Source: Gammaproteobacteria bacterium (GTDB lineage: Bacteria; Pseudomonadota; Gammaproteobacteria; Steroidobacterales; Foliamicaceae). Taken from it: a DNA stretch of 62,776 bases. Positions 1 through 7,888 of the stretch are shown here, piece after piece (the stretch's first letter is position 1; every line of letters starts with the position of its first letter). Where the stretch lies: NCBI GenBank assembly GCA_026708965.1, contig JAPOTY010000029.1, forward strand, positions 1 to 62,776. Direction: 5' to 3'. Both the position numbers and the translations under genes were made by a program. The notes beneath the pieces are model-generated. The model ran no database searches. It saw only the letters and a list, made by a program, of their open reading frames with translations, and was not told the DNA's origin.

Positions 1-192
1 GTTGTTGCGAAGCGCGAGCACAATCACCTCGCGCACATTCAGCTCAACCGCCTCGATAGCAGGCCCATCCTCCTCGGCGGGCGCGCCGAGCGCGCTTGGG
101 GGCATCGCAAGCGCGGCGGCGCCTATCAGCACGAATGCCAACAGGACAGGCAGACAAGAAAAAGGGAGCGCCGAGCGCGTCGTTGTCGCCAT
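1..192 (-). CDS. TolC-like outer-membrane efflux protein, N-terminal fragment
   Basis: The reading frame runs from an ATG at 192 off the left edge of the window, so only the first 64 codons are visible. They show a basic start, a hydrophobic signal peptide ending near an alanine-rich stretch, and then the phrase VELNVREVIVLALRNN. That phrase matches the usual start of the mature part of TolC/OprM-type channels, where a short amphipathic helix ends in ALxNN. Family knowledge makes it the outer-membrane duct of a tripartite efflux pump or type I secretion system. The gene lies downstream of actF on the same strand, but 167 bases and its own palindromic operator separate them, so it is probably a separate unit. 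Assignment from such a short piece is moderate. Confidence 0.5.
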   Translation of the reverse strand, partial: MATTTRSALPFSCLPVLLAFVLIGAAALAMPPSALGAPAEEDGPAIEAVELNVREVIVLALRNN

Positions 193-194
193 AA

Positions 195-216
195 ACACAG
201 TATATACTGACTGTGT
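195..216. promoter_or_regulatory. Palindromic operator upstream of the efflux gene
   Basis: ACACAGT (195-201) and ACTGTGT (210-216) form a 7-bp inverted repeat with an 8-base spacer, and the perfect 12-bp palindrome CAGTATATACTG (198-209) overlaps it. It ends two bases before the ATG of the TolC-like gene and contains a TATACT hexamer on the minus strand, so a bound protein would block the promoter. Size and position suit a TetR-family repressor, but no regulator gene is in view. Confidence 0.45.
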
Positions 217-359
217 ATTTCGAAGTCGCTCAGGAGGTTGGTCAAATGTCATTTGCCCCCCCTCCCCGAAATCCATTAGGGCGGTATCGGCTTAAGCGCA
301 CTGGCATCGCACCGACGGTGGGCGCATTGGTGATTGGCGGGCGTCAGGGCGCCGGGGGA

Positions 360-1610
360 TCAGGTGGCGGCTTCGAGTTCTTTTTCGCTGGCGTAGTGGC
401 GGATCTGCCACTCGGAGATCATCGGCAGGCAGCGGCTTAGCGCGAGCAGCAGGAATAGCCAGGCACTGAGCGCGCTCGCCGCGATCAACCATTCGGCGGC
501 GCTGGCGAAGGGGATATCCGCCGGATCGAGAACCGGCATCACCAGCAGGTAGCGGTTGATCCAAAAGCCCGCGACGATCACGGCCGACAGCGCCAGCATC
601 GCGGCCCAGGAGCGCTTCACCCAAGCGAGGATTCCGCATAGCAGCGGAATAAAAAACAGGCAGCTCGCCATCACCCAGAAGTACGGCTGGTAGTGGCCGT
701 ACATTTGCTTTGAAACCACGCCGTACTCGTGGTCGAGATTGGCGAACCAGGACACGAAGAACTGCGCCCAGAACATGTACAGCCATAACAGGCAGAACGC
801 GGTGATCAGGATGCCCATCTGCCGCGCCTGGCCGCTATCGAACCACCGCCGCAAGCCTTCGGTGCGCCACAGCAGCGCGGTGACCAGCAGCAGCGCGGCG
901 CTGCCGGCCAGATTGATGCCCTGGATGAAGTACATCGGGTAAATCGAGCTGTGGTAGTGCTTCACCAGCATCATGCCGAAATCCCAAGCGACGAAGGAAT
1001 TGCTGACCACGTAGAACAGCAGGATGAAGAACGACGAAAAGAATAGCCGCCGTTGCAGCGTGAAGGTATCAACCCCGCGCCGCCAAGCGGCCAGCCGCCG
1101 CCACACGGCGCGGCATAGCGCGCTGCCGGTTTCAGCGCGCTCGTCGCCGCAATCCGGCAACAGCCCCCAGAGGAAATAAAGCACCGACAGGCCGTAGAAC
1201 GCCGTCATCGCCACAAGGTGCCGCCAGAGCAGAAAATCCTCGTTCAGCCAAGGACTCAAATCGCCGTCGTAGCTCAGCCAGTAGAACAGCGATTCGCGAC
1301 CGCAGGCGAATATAAGCGCAAAGCCGATAAAGGCGAAAGGCAAAAACGCCAGCGTCATCACCTCGCCGATGCGGTAGAACGCCCGCGCGAACTCGGCCTT
1401 GCACAAGCGCATCACCGCGGTGAAGCAAATGCCGGCTTGGCTTAGGCCGGTCGCGAACATCCACATGACCACCGCGAACGCCCAAGGGAATGTCTCGCCG
1501 TCCATTCCTAAAAGCGCGACAAAGGATGCCAGCGCCAGCGCCGCCAACAGGCCGGTGAGCGCCAAAAACGGCGCGCGGCCCATCGCAGTTGCGCTGGCGG
1601 CGGCGCTCAT
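360..1610 (-). CDS. actF: Alternative complex III subunit ActF (NrfD-like membrane protein)
   Basis: A 416-residue integral membrane protein with about ten hydrophobic segments and acidic/tryptophan-rich loops such as WALSYDGDL-like SYDGDLSPW. ActC and ActF are the two NrfD/PsrC-like quinol-binding subunits of alternative complex III, which oxidises menaquinol or ubiquinol and passes electrons to cytochrome c or an oxidase at the inner membrane. It is the last gene of the act operon; its ATG overlaps the actE stop by four bases (1607-1610), a sign of translational coupling. The identity rests mainly on its position behind actE and on its resemblance to ActC. No oxidase gene follows it in the window. 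Confidence 0.85.
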   Translation of the reverse strand: MSAAASATAMGRAPFLALTGLLAALALASFVALLGMDGETFPWAFAVVMWMFATGLSQAGICFTAVMRLCKAEFARAFYRIGEVMTLAFLPFAFIGFALIFACGRESLFYWLSYDGDLSPWLNEDFLLWRHLVAMTAFYGLSVLYFLWGLLPDCGDERAETGSALCRAVWRRLAAWRRGVDTFTLQRRLFFSSFFILLFYVVSNSFVAWDFGMMLVKHYHSSIYPMYFIQGINLAGSAALLLVTALLWRTEGLRRWFDSGQARQMGILITAFCLLWLYMFWAQFFVSWFANLDHEYGVVSKQMYGHYQPYFWVMASCLFFIPLLCGILAWVKRSWAAMLALSAVIVAGFWINRYLLVMPVLDPADIPFASAAEWLIAASALSAWLFLLLALSRCLPMISEWQIRHYASEKELEAAT

Positions 1611-2239
1611 TGCGCCGCCTGCATGCCGGCTTGGCTATCAGCCGCTTCGCTTTCCCCGCCGCCGGACGCTTGCGCTGCGGCCGCTTCCGCCGCCAGCCGC
1701 GCCGCCTGCTCCAGCAAGCCGCCGCGAAGATAGCGCACGATCAGCCAGCGGTCCTGCTGCGAAATCGCAAACCGGTAGCCGGGCATCACCACGCCGCCGT
1801 GGGTAATCGTGTAGTAGAGCTGCCCGTCCGGCTGGTTCTGCACGTACGGCAAGGTTAAATCCATGGGCTTGGGCGTGTACTTGAGGCCCACGCTGCCATC
1901 GCCCGCGCCGCCGGCGCCGTGGCAGGATTGGCAGTGATACTCGTACTTGAGCGCGGCGCGCGCTTCATCGGCGCCATCCGACGGAAGCGGATCGCTCAGC
2001 GTTTCGCCCACCCTGATCCGGGCGCGCACCAGATCCTGGATCCCGTCCGGGCCGTCCAGCTCCCCGCCGTTGCTGGGAACCGAGGCCTGCGGCAGAGCCA
2101 CCGCTTCCTCCTGGGTCTTGACGCTGGGCTGATCCTTCATGTCGTCGTTCCATGGCAGCGCCTGAAGCCCGCCCGGCAAGCCCAGCAGGCCGCACACAAA
2201 GAGGCCTACAGCCGCGAAAACCTTTCCCGCGCTGGTCAC
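1607..2239 (-). CDS. actE: Alternative complex III subunit ActE (monohaem cytochrome c)
   Basis: The GTG at 2239 overlaps the actD stop and opens a clear signal peptide (TSAGKVFAAVGLFVCGLLG), so this start is preferred over longer in-frame options. The 210-residue product has one haem c site, CQSCH, in the context YEYHCQSCHGAGGAGDGS, and a possible distal methionine ligand in the following PGYRF region near VVMPGYR. ActE is the single-haem periplasmic cytochrome of alternative complex III and helps hand electrons to an acceptor. The C-terminus is rich in alanine and glycine and looks unstructured. Order actA-B-C-D-E-F is conserved here. Confidence 0.88.
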   Translation of the reverse strand: MTSAGKVFAAVGLFVCGLLGLPGGLQALPWNDDMKDQPSVKTQEEAVALPQASVPSNGGELDGPDGIQDLVRARIRVGETLSDPLPSDGADEARAALKYEYHCQSCHGAGGAGDGSVGLKYTPKPMDLTLPYVQNQPDGQLYYTITHGGVVMPGYRFAISQQDRWLIVRYLRGGLLEQAARLAAEAAAAQASGGGESEAADSQAGMQAAQ

Positions 2240-2730
2240 GACGCATTCTCCCGCTCGATGGACTCGGCGCCCGAAGCGCGCAAAATCTCCTCCGCCTGGC
2301 CCGCCGACGCTCCGGCAACCGCAATCACAAACCGGTCCACGTTGCTGGCAGGGCGGTACGCGCGGTCCTTCCAAGCCGGCAAGCGGCCCACCACGAAAAA
2401 GCCTAAAAGCGTGGCCAGCACTCCCAGCAGGATCGTGGTTTCGTAGGTAATCAGCAGGTAGGGCGGCAGCGCGATGATCGGCCGGCCGGCCGTGGGCAGC
2501 AAAAAGCGCGTGGCCGTCCATACGCACAGCGCGAATCCGCCCACCGCGCCCAGCAGGGCGCCCGCCAGCGTGAACACGCGCACGGGGCTCTTGCCCAGGC
2601 CCACCGCCGCGTCCGCATGGTGAAGCGGAATCGGCGAGAACAGCTCGAAATCCTCCACGCCCTTCTCGCGCAGGGCCGCCGCTGCGCCCACCGCCGTGTC
2701 TTCGTGGGCGAAACTGGCCAGCAACGTCAT
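2236..2730 (-). CDS. actD: Alternative complex III subunit ActD (DUF3341)
   Basis: A 164-residue protein with a soluble N-terminal part (LLASFAHEDTAVGAAAALRE), two central membrane helices around residues 50-120, and a soluble C-terminal part. This is the DUF3341/ActD layout: a small two-helix subunit packed beside ActC in alternative complex III. Its own catalytic role is not known. The ATG overlaps the actC stop (2727-2730), and its stop overlaps the actE GTG, so translation of C, D and E appears coupled. Confidence 0.9.
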   Translation of the reverse strand: MTLLASFAHEDTAVGAAAALREKGVEDFELFSPIPLHHADAAVGLGKSPVRVFTLAGALLGAVGGFALCVWTATRFLLPTAGRPIIALPPYLLITYETTILLGVLATLLGFFVVGRLPAWKDRAYRPASNVDRFVIAVAGASAGQAEEILRASGAESIERENAS

Positions 2731-4088
2731 GCGCTCGCCTCCCGCTTGCGCAACGGAGCCAGCGTTTCCTTCACCTCGTAGATCGACACCGCCGGGAATA
2801 TCTTCACGAACAGCAAAAACAGCGTGGTGAAGACCGCGAACGAGCCCACGGTAATGGAAATCTCAACCAGGCTGGGGAAGTAGGTGCCGAACACATCCGG
2901 CAGGAACTTGCGCGGCAGCGAGCTGGCCACGATCACGAAACGCTCGGTGAGCATGCCGATATTGATGACAATGGAAATCACCAGCATCAAGTTCCAGTTC
3001 TGGCGGATCCGCCGCGAGAACAGCAGCAGCGGAACAAAGGCGCAAAACGCGATCATCTCCCACCACAGCCACCAGAACGGGCCTTCCCATATCCGGTAGA
3101 GAATGGCCTCGTTCTCGAACGACGTGTCGGCGTACCAAGCGGTGAATAGCTCGCAGATATTGATGTAGGTCCAGATCAGCGACAGCACCAGCAGCAGCTT
3201 CGACAGGTTGTCGATATGCAGCTTGCCGATATAGCGGCCGAAGCCCATGTAGCGGCGCAGCATCCACATCACGGTGACGATGCCCGCAGTGCCGGAGTAG
3301 ATGGCCCCGCAAACGAAATACGGCGCGAATATGGTCTGGTGCAGCCCCGGCACCGTGGACATGGCGAAATCCCACGACACGATGGAATGCACCGATACCG
3401 CCAGCGGGATCACCAGCACCGCGAAGAAGGTGTAGGACCATCCCAGCGTGTGCCATTCCTGGGCGGTGCCGCGCCAGCCGAAGCACAGCACCGCGTAGAT
3501 CCGGCGGCGCAGGCCTTTGGAGGCGTCGCGCACCGCGGCGAAGTCCGGCAGCGAGCCCATGTAGATGAACACGCTGCTGGCCGTGAGGTAGGTGAGGATG
3601 GCCATCACGTCGAACATCAGCGGCGAGCGGAAATTCGGCCATAGCTCCATGGGGTTGGGCACCGGGAAGGTCCAGTGGACGAACCATAGCCGCCCCACAT
3701 GCACCATCACGAACAAGGCGGCGGTCATCAGCGAGAACAGCGTCATCGCCTCGGCGCTGCGGTAGATCGACTTGCGCCAGTCCGACTGGGTGATGTGCAG
3801 CACCGCCGACAGCAGCGTTCCGGAGTGGCTCAAGCCGATCCAGAAAATAAAGTTCGAGAGGTAGGTGCCCCACATGGCGTTGCGGTTCATGCCCGCGGCT
3901 CCCACGCCCACGATGATCTGGTAGATCCACGGGGCGATGAAGAATAAAAGCGCCACGCTTGCGGAAATGCCCAGCGTGAGCCAGTAGCGCCAGGTGGTGG
4001 TGGTGAGCGCGTTGATCACATCGCGGTTGACCTCGGCGTAGGACGGCGGGCCGTGGTCGAACATCTGCTTTCTGAGCACTGAGGACAT
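2727..4088 (-). CDS. actC: Alternative complex III subunit ActC (NrfD/PsrC family)
   Basis: A 453-residue polytopic membrane protein with about ten transmembrane segments. It begins with the typical SYAEVNRDVINALTT and contains NAMWGTYLSNFIFWIGLSH and SIVSWDFAMSTVPG, regions that line the quinol site in NrfD-like subunits. In alternative complex III, ActC is the main quinol-oxidising membrane subunit next to the iron-sulphur protein ActB. The gene starts four bases after actB2 ends and overlaps actD. Length is normal for the family. Confidence 0.93.
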   Translation of the reverse strand: MSSVLRKQMFDHGPPSYAEVNRDVINALTTTTWRYWLTLGISASVALLFFIAPWIYQIIVGVGAAGMNRNAMWGTYLSNFIFWIGLSHSGTLLSAVLHITQSDWRKSIYRSAEAMTLFSLMTAALFVMVHVGRLWFVHWTFPVPNPMELWPNFRSPLMFDVMAILTYLTASSVFIYMGSLPDFAAVRDASKGLRRRIYAVLCFGWRGTAQEWHTLGWSYTFFAVLVIPLAVSVHSIVSWDFAMSTVPGLHQTIFAPYFVCGAIYSGTAGIVTVMWMLRRYMGFGRYIGKLHIDNLSKLLLVLSLIWTYINICELFTAWYADTSFENEAILYRIWEGPFWWLWWEMIAFCAFVPLLLFSRRIRQNWNLMLVISIVINIGMLTERFVIVASSLPRKFLPDVFGTYFPSLVEISITVGSFAVFTTLFLLFVKIFPAVSIYEVKETLAPLRKREASA

Positions 4089-4092
4089 GGCT

Positions 4093-4953
4093 TTAAGTCA
4101 CCGCGCTTTCGGCTTCGACCATCCGCGGCTCGGCGGCGGCCGCGCGCGGTTCGGCGGCTTGCGCATTAGCCCCGTCGTGGTGGCCCCCGCCATCCGCAGC
4201 GTGCAGCGGCTCGCGCGCGTTCTTCAGGTAAACGACGCTGGGCGCGGTGTTGAGTTCCTTGAGCACCTCGTAGGCCCTAGGATCCCGCATTTTCCTCGAC
4301 ACCGCGCTATCGGTGTCGTTGCGGTCGCCGAACACGATCGCATCGGTGGGGCAGGACTGGGCGCAGGCGGGCTGCACCTCGCCATCGGCCACCCTTCGGC
4401 CCTCGTCTCGGGCCAGGTCTTTGGCGCGGTTGATGCGTTGGACGCAGAACGTGCATTTCTCCATCACGCCCTTCTCGCGCACGGTCACGTCCGGATTGAG
4501 CTGCTGCTCCAGCGGCTCGTCCCAGGTGTAGGTGAACCAATTGAAGAAGCGCACCTCGTAGGGGCAGTACACCGCGCAGGTGCGGGTGCCGATGCAGCGG
4601 TTGTACACCTGCGCGTTGAGGCCGTCCTGGTTGTGGTAGGTGGCGAACACCGGGCAAGCGATTTCGCAGGGCGCCTTGTCGCACTGCTGGCAAAGGATGG
4701 GAATGAAGCTCAGGCGCGCGTCGGGGTAGTCGCCTTCCCAGTAGCGCTCCACGCGCAGCCATTTCATCTCGCGGCCTTGGCGCATCCGCTTCTCGCCCAC
4801 GATGGGCAGATTATTCTCCGCCTGGCAGGCCACCACGCAGGCGCCGCAGCCGGTGCACTGGTCCAGGTCGATGGCCATGGTCCAGTGGTAGTCGAACTCC
4901 GCGAAGTAACCATCGGCGCGGTATTGGCGCAGCGTGTCGGTGATCTTGCTCAT
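4093..4953 (-). CDS. actB2: Alternative complex III subunit ActB, ferredoxin half (ActB2)
   Basis: A 286-residue iron-sulphur protein with four cysteine groups in the order used by DmsB/PsrB/ActB proteins: DQCTGCGACVVACQ, LCQQCDKAPCEIACP, NRCIGTRTCAVYCPYEV, and KCTFCVQRI with PACAQSCPTDAI. These carry several cubane clusters that form a wire from the quinol site to the cytochromes. In Rhodothermus-type enzymes this domain is the C-terminal half of one ActB protein; here it is a separate gene starting four bases after the stop of actB1 in a different frame. The protein ends in an acidic, alanine-rich tail of about 60 residues without recognised motif. Confidence 0.92.
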   Translation of the reverse strand: MSKITDTLRQYRADGYFAEFDYHWTMAIDLDQCTGCGACVVACQAENNLPIVGEKRMRQGREMKWLRVERYWEGDYPDARLSFIPILCQQCDKAPCEIACPVFATYHNQDGLNAQVYNRCIGTRTCAVYCPYEVRFFNWFTYTWDEPLEQQLNPDVTVREKGVMEKCTFCVQRINRAKDLARDEGRRVADGEVQPACAQSCPTDAIVFGDRNDTDSAVSRKMRDPRAYEVLKELNTAPSVVYLKNAREPLHAADGGGHHDGANAQAAEPRAAAAEPRMVEAESAVT

Positions 4954-4957
4954 CGTC

Positions 4958-7144
4958 CTAATGCTCCCCGCCGGGGCCGAGGATCTGCCGGCCCAAGGTT
5001 CGGCTCAGGCCGCCGGTGCGGGTGAGGCGACCGCGCTTGCCCAATGCTTTCAGCGCCACCCGGGTGGCCGCCCAGGCCAGCGCGCCGGTGGCCGAATCGC
5101 TTTGCGCGGCCAGCAGCGAAGCCGCGTTCGCGCCGCGGCCCTTCGCATAGCGGCCATTGCCGCGGTGGCCGTGCCCCAGCGGCATGGCGATCACGTCCGG
5201 GCGCACGCCGGGATGCACCACCACGGGCACGCTCAGCTTGCCGGCCGGCGACTCGATCTCAACCAAATCGCCCATGCCTAGGCCCAATTGCTCGGCGGTG
5301 GCCGGATTCACCTCGGCCCAGCTCCCGTAAACGACGCTGGTGAGCGGATCCGGCAATTCCTGGATCCACGGCAGGTTGGCGCCTTGGCCCTCGCGGAATC
5401 CCTGCGTGACGAAAGGATGGAGGACGAACGGATATTCGGACTCGCCGCCCGCGAATTCGGACCCGGGCGCCGCTGGCGGCGGCGGGACCTCAGGAGAAAT
5501 CGTGTCCGCCATGCCTTCCGCCAAGGGCGCGTCCCAAACCCCGTTCTGCTGCGCCAGCCGGAACCGCTCGTTGAAGTCGCCATTCAACCCCAGCGATTGC
5601 CATACCCTAGCCCATTCCGCGCGGGTAAACGCCTGCGCGTCGGCGTGCGGCAGCGCCTGGGCAACCGCGCCGCCCAACCGGGCAGCAAGGCGAAGGACGA
5701 TATCGGTGATCGACAGCGTGTCGAACAGGCGCTCTTGCACCGGCTGCTGCAAAGTGACCGTCAAGCTGCCCGCCCCCGGCGAGGAAATATCGTCGCCCCA
5801 AGTTTCCAGGAAGCTGTCGGTTGCCAGCACCCAGTCGGCTTGGGAAGCGGAATCGTTGATGAAGCTGTCGAGGCTCACAACGAGCTCGGCCCGCTCCAGC
5901 GCCCGACGGATCCCCAGCGAGTCCGGCAGGTCATGCGCCGGGTCCACGCCGGCCAGAAGCACCAGCGACACGTTGCCGCTAGCGGCCTGTGAAGCGAACG
6001 CCTCGATATCCGGCACCGAAGCGTAGGAGGCCGCGTGGCCGAGGTTGGGCCGCACGGTGCCGCCCGGCGCGCCCAGCACGCGGTTCAGCGCGGCAACCGC
6101 GGAAAGCGCCGCGGCGCCGCGGGTGCCTGCGCCAGCCGCGCCCCCGCCGAGAACAAGCGGCGTTTCGGCGGCGGCAAGGCGCTCGGCCAGCGCCTCGACG
6201 CGGGCCAGCGGGATATCCGCTTGCTCCGCGGCCCCGGCAAGGCTCATCGCGCCGCTCAAACCGCCCCAGTTCGCCACATCCTCGCCGCCGCGGCCGCGCC
6301 GCAGCATCTCGGCGGCCAGGGCCAGCGCCAAAGCGCCCTCGGTTCCCGGCCGCGCCGGAAGCCATTCGTCGGCATTGGCGCCGGTCAGCGACATGCGCGG
6401 CTCGATCTGCGCCAAGTGGCCGCGGCGGCCGTTCGCGCCTTGGCGAAATTCGCCGTAGGCCTTGGCATAGGCGATCGGGGAACGCCAGGAGCCGAGAAAA
6501 TCGGCGCCGAAGGAAACCACTAGGTCGGCGCTTGCGATATCGTAGTGCGGAAGCCCCTCGAAGCCGTAGATCGCTTTCGCCGCCGCCTGCTCATTGGCGG
6601 TGGTGTCCAGCGCGAGGCGCAGCAGGTTGGCGCCCAGCGCTTCGGAAAAGCGGCTCAAGGCTTCTTCGCCGGAGCCCAAGGCGCCGCCGGTCAGCACCCA
6701 AACCCGGCGCCCCATGCCGGCCGCTTGCAGGGCGCCCAGGCGGGCGGATAATTCATCGAAGGCCTCGTCCCAACTAGCGGGGATGAACCCGCCCTCGCCG
6801 TCGGCGCGCATGGGGGAGCGCAGGCGGTCCGGGTTGTACAAGGCGTTGAGGGAAGCCTGGCCCAGAGCGCAGGCGCCGCCCCGGCTTACGGGATGGCTGG
6901 CGTTGCCTTCGATCTTCTTGGCGCGGCCTTCGCGCACCTTCACGGAAATCCCGCAGCCGGCCGGACACATGCGGCACAGCGTGTTGTACCAAGTATCGAT
7001 GCCCGGCGAGAAATCCTCCGGCGGAATATGCGTGGAGAGCAGCGTCTCCAGCGGCCTCTGGTTGACCTCGCCGAGCAGCAGGCCCACGCCCACGCCCACG
7101 CCGCCGCCAGCGGCATACTTGAAAATATCCCTGCGGCTGACCAT
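4958..7144 (-). CDS. actB1: Alternative complex III subunit ActB, molybdopterin-oxidoreductase-like half (ActB1)
   Basis: A 728-residue protein with a Tat-type start (VSRRDIFKYAAGGGVG), a cluster motif CRMCPAGCGISV near residues 57-68, and the general fold of molybdopterin oxidoreductases (NPDRLRSPM, DTTANEQAAA, WVLATDSFLETWGDD). ActB homologues are known to lack the molybdenum cofactor and to act as a scaffold beside the iron-sulphur domain; I infer the same here. Cofactor absence cannot be proved by reading. The gene follows actA after six bases. Splitting of actB into two genes is less common than the fused form. Confidence 0.92.
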   Translation of the reverse strand: MVSRRDIFKYAAGGGVGVGVGLLLGEVNQRPLETLLSTHIPPEDFSPGIDTWYNTLCRMCPAGCGISVKVREGRAKKIEGNASHPVSRGGACALGQASLNALYNPDRLRSPMRADGEGGFIPASWDEAFDELSARLGALQAAGMGRRVWVLTGGALGSGEEALSRFSEALGANLLRLALDTTANEQAAAKAIYGFEGLPHYDIASADLVVSFGADFLGSWRSPIAYAKAYGEFRQGANGRRGHLAQIEPRMSLTGANADEWLPARPGTEGALALALAAEMLRRGRGGEDVANWGGLSGAMSLAGAAEQADIPLARVEALAERLAAAETPLVLGGGAAGAGTRGAAALSAVAALNRVLGAPGGTVRPNLGHAASYASVPDIEAFASQAASGNVSLVLLAGVDPAHDLPDSLGIRRALERAELVVSLDSFINDSASQADWVLATDSFLETWGDDISSPGAGSLTVTLQQPVQERLFDTLSITDIVLRLAARLGGAVAQALPHADAQAFTRAEWARVWQSLGLNGDFNERFRLAQQNGVWDAPLAEGMADTISPEVPPPPAAPGSEFAGGESEYPFVLHPFVTQGFREGQGANLPWIQELPDPLTSVVYGSWAEVNPATAEQLGLGMGDLVEIESPAGKLSVPVVVHPGVRPDVIAMPLGHGHRGNGRYAKGRGANAASLLAAQSDSATGALAWAATRVALKALGKRGRLTRTGGLSRTLGRQILGPGGEH

Positions 7145-7150
7145 CGGCTT

Positions 7151-7738
7151 TTAGTAGTGGCAGGTCAGGCAGTCCCGGCCGTTGGCCACCTGCTCCTCGG
7201 TATGGCAGTCGATGCACCAGGGCATGCGGAGATCCTCGTTAATATCGACCCGCCGGGTGACGCGGGCCATTGCCTCCACCGGCCCGTGGCAGGTTTGGCA
7301 TTCCACCCCGGCGCGGATATGCGGCTTGTGGCGGAAATGGACGAAATCGGGCGTGTCATGGACCTTGACCCAGGGAATGCCCTCGCCCCGCTCCCAGTAG
7401 CCGAACAGCTTCTCGATTTCGGGCCGGTCGCGGACCTCGGCCAAGCCCTTGTGGCATCCAACGCAGGTCTCGACGCTCGGCACGCCGGCGGATGCCGAGC
7501 GATCGGCCCAAGCATGGCAGTACTGGCAGGGAATCTCGTTTTCGCCGGCGTGGACTTCGTGGCTGAATTCGATCGGCTGAACGGGGGTATGGTCGTTCAG
7601 CCAAGCGCCGTGCGCCCAATGGCCGACAAATGCGCCAACCACCACCATCGCGGCAACAATCAAGCCTGTAAAAACGGGCCGAGCGGCCTCGAACACCGAA
7701 ATCGACAAAGTCAACTCCCACTCTTGACGGCGCGGCAT
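7151..7738 (-). CDS. actA: Alternative complex III subunit ActA (pentahaem cytochrome c)
   Basis: A 195-residue protein with one N-terminal membrane anchor (about residues 22-42) and five haem c sites: CQYCH, CVGCH, CQTCH, CIDCH and CLTCH, the last next to the C-terminus. Five haems and one anchor are the hallmarks of ActA, the periplasmic multihaem subunit of alternative complex III and the first gene of the operon. Additional histidines (FSHEVH, FRHKPH) are placed to act as second axial ligands. The operon promoter must lie in the 111-base gap shared with the divergent ATPase gene. Confidence 0.93.
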   Translation of the reverse strand: MPRRQEWELTLSISVFEAARPVFTGLIVAAMVVVGAFVGHWAHGAWLNDHTPVQPIEFSHEVHAGENEIPCQYCHAWADRSASAGVPSVETCVGCHKGLAEVRDRPEIEKLFGYWERGEGIPWVKVHDTPDFVHFRHKPHIRAGVECQTCHGPVEAMARVTRRVDINEDLRMPWCIDCHTEEQVANGRDCLTCHY

Positions 7739-7849
7739 TATAGACCCTTACAGCACCTCTGCACACCTCTTGCCGCGGTTTATGCAGAGAGCGCATCTAT
7801 CAGGAACAAATAGACTGCCCGCCATAGCCATAAAAGCTCTATTTAGGCA

Positions 7850-7877
7850 TTGGAAAGTATCTCTATTTATATAAAAT
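7850..7877 (+). promoter_or_regulatory. Possible sigma70 promoter for the DUF4143 ATPase gene
   Basis: TTGGAA (7850-7855) and TAAAAT (7872-7877) are separated by 16 bases in an AT-rich stretch that stands out from its surroundings. If used, transcription would begin close to the GTG at 7889, giving a very short leader. It also makes the upstream TTG at 7850 an unlikely start codon. Confidence 0.3.
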
Positions 7878-7888
7878 CAGTCAGTGTT

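Noticed and set aside
2863-3930. 355-residue minus-strand frame inside actC in another frame
   Set aside because: Arginine/histidine-rich frame-shifted shadow of the membrane protein ActC.
4087-5025. 312-residue plus-strand frame opposite actB2
   Set aside because: Its histidine/valine/alanine-rich text is an antisense artefact of GC-rich DNA; the minus strand encodes an unmistakable ferredoxin.
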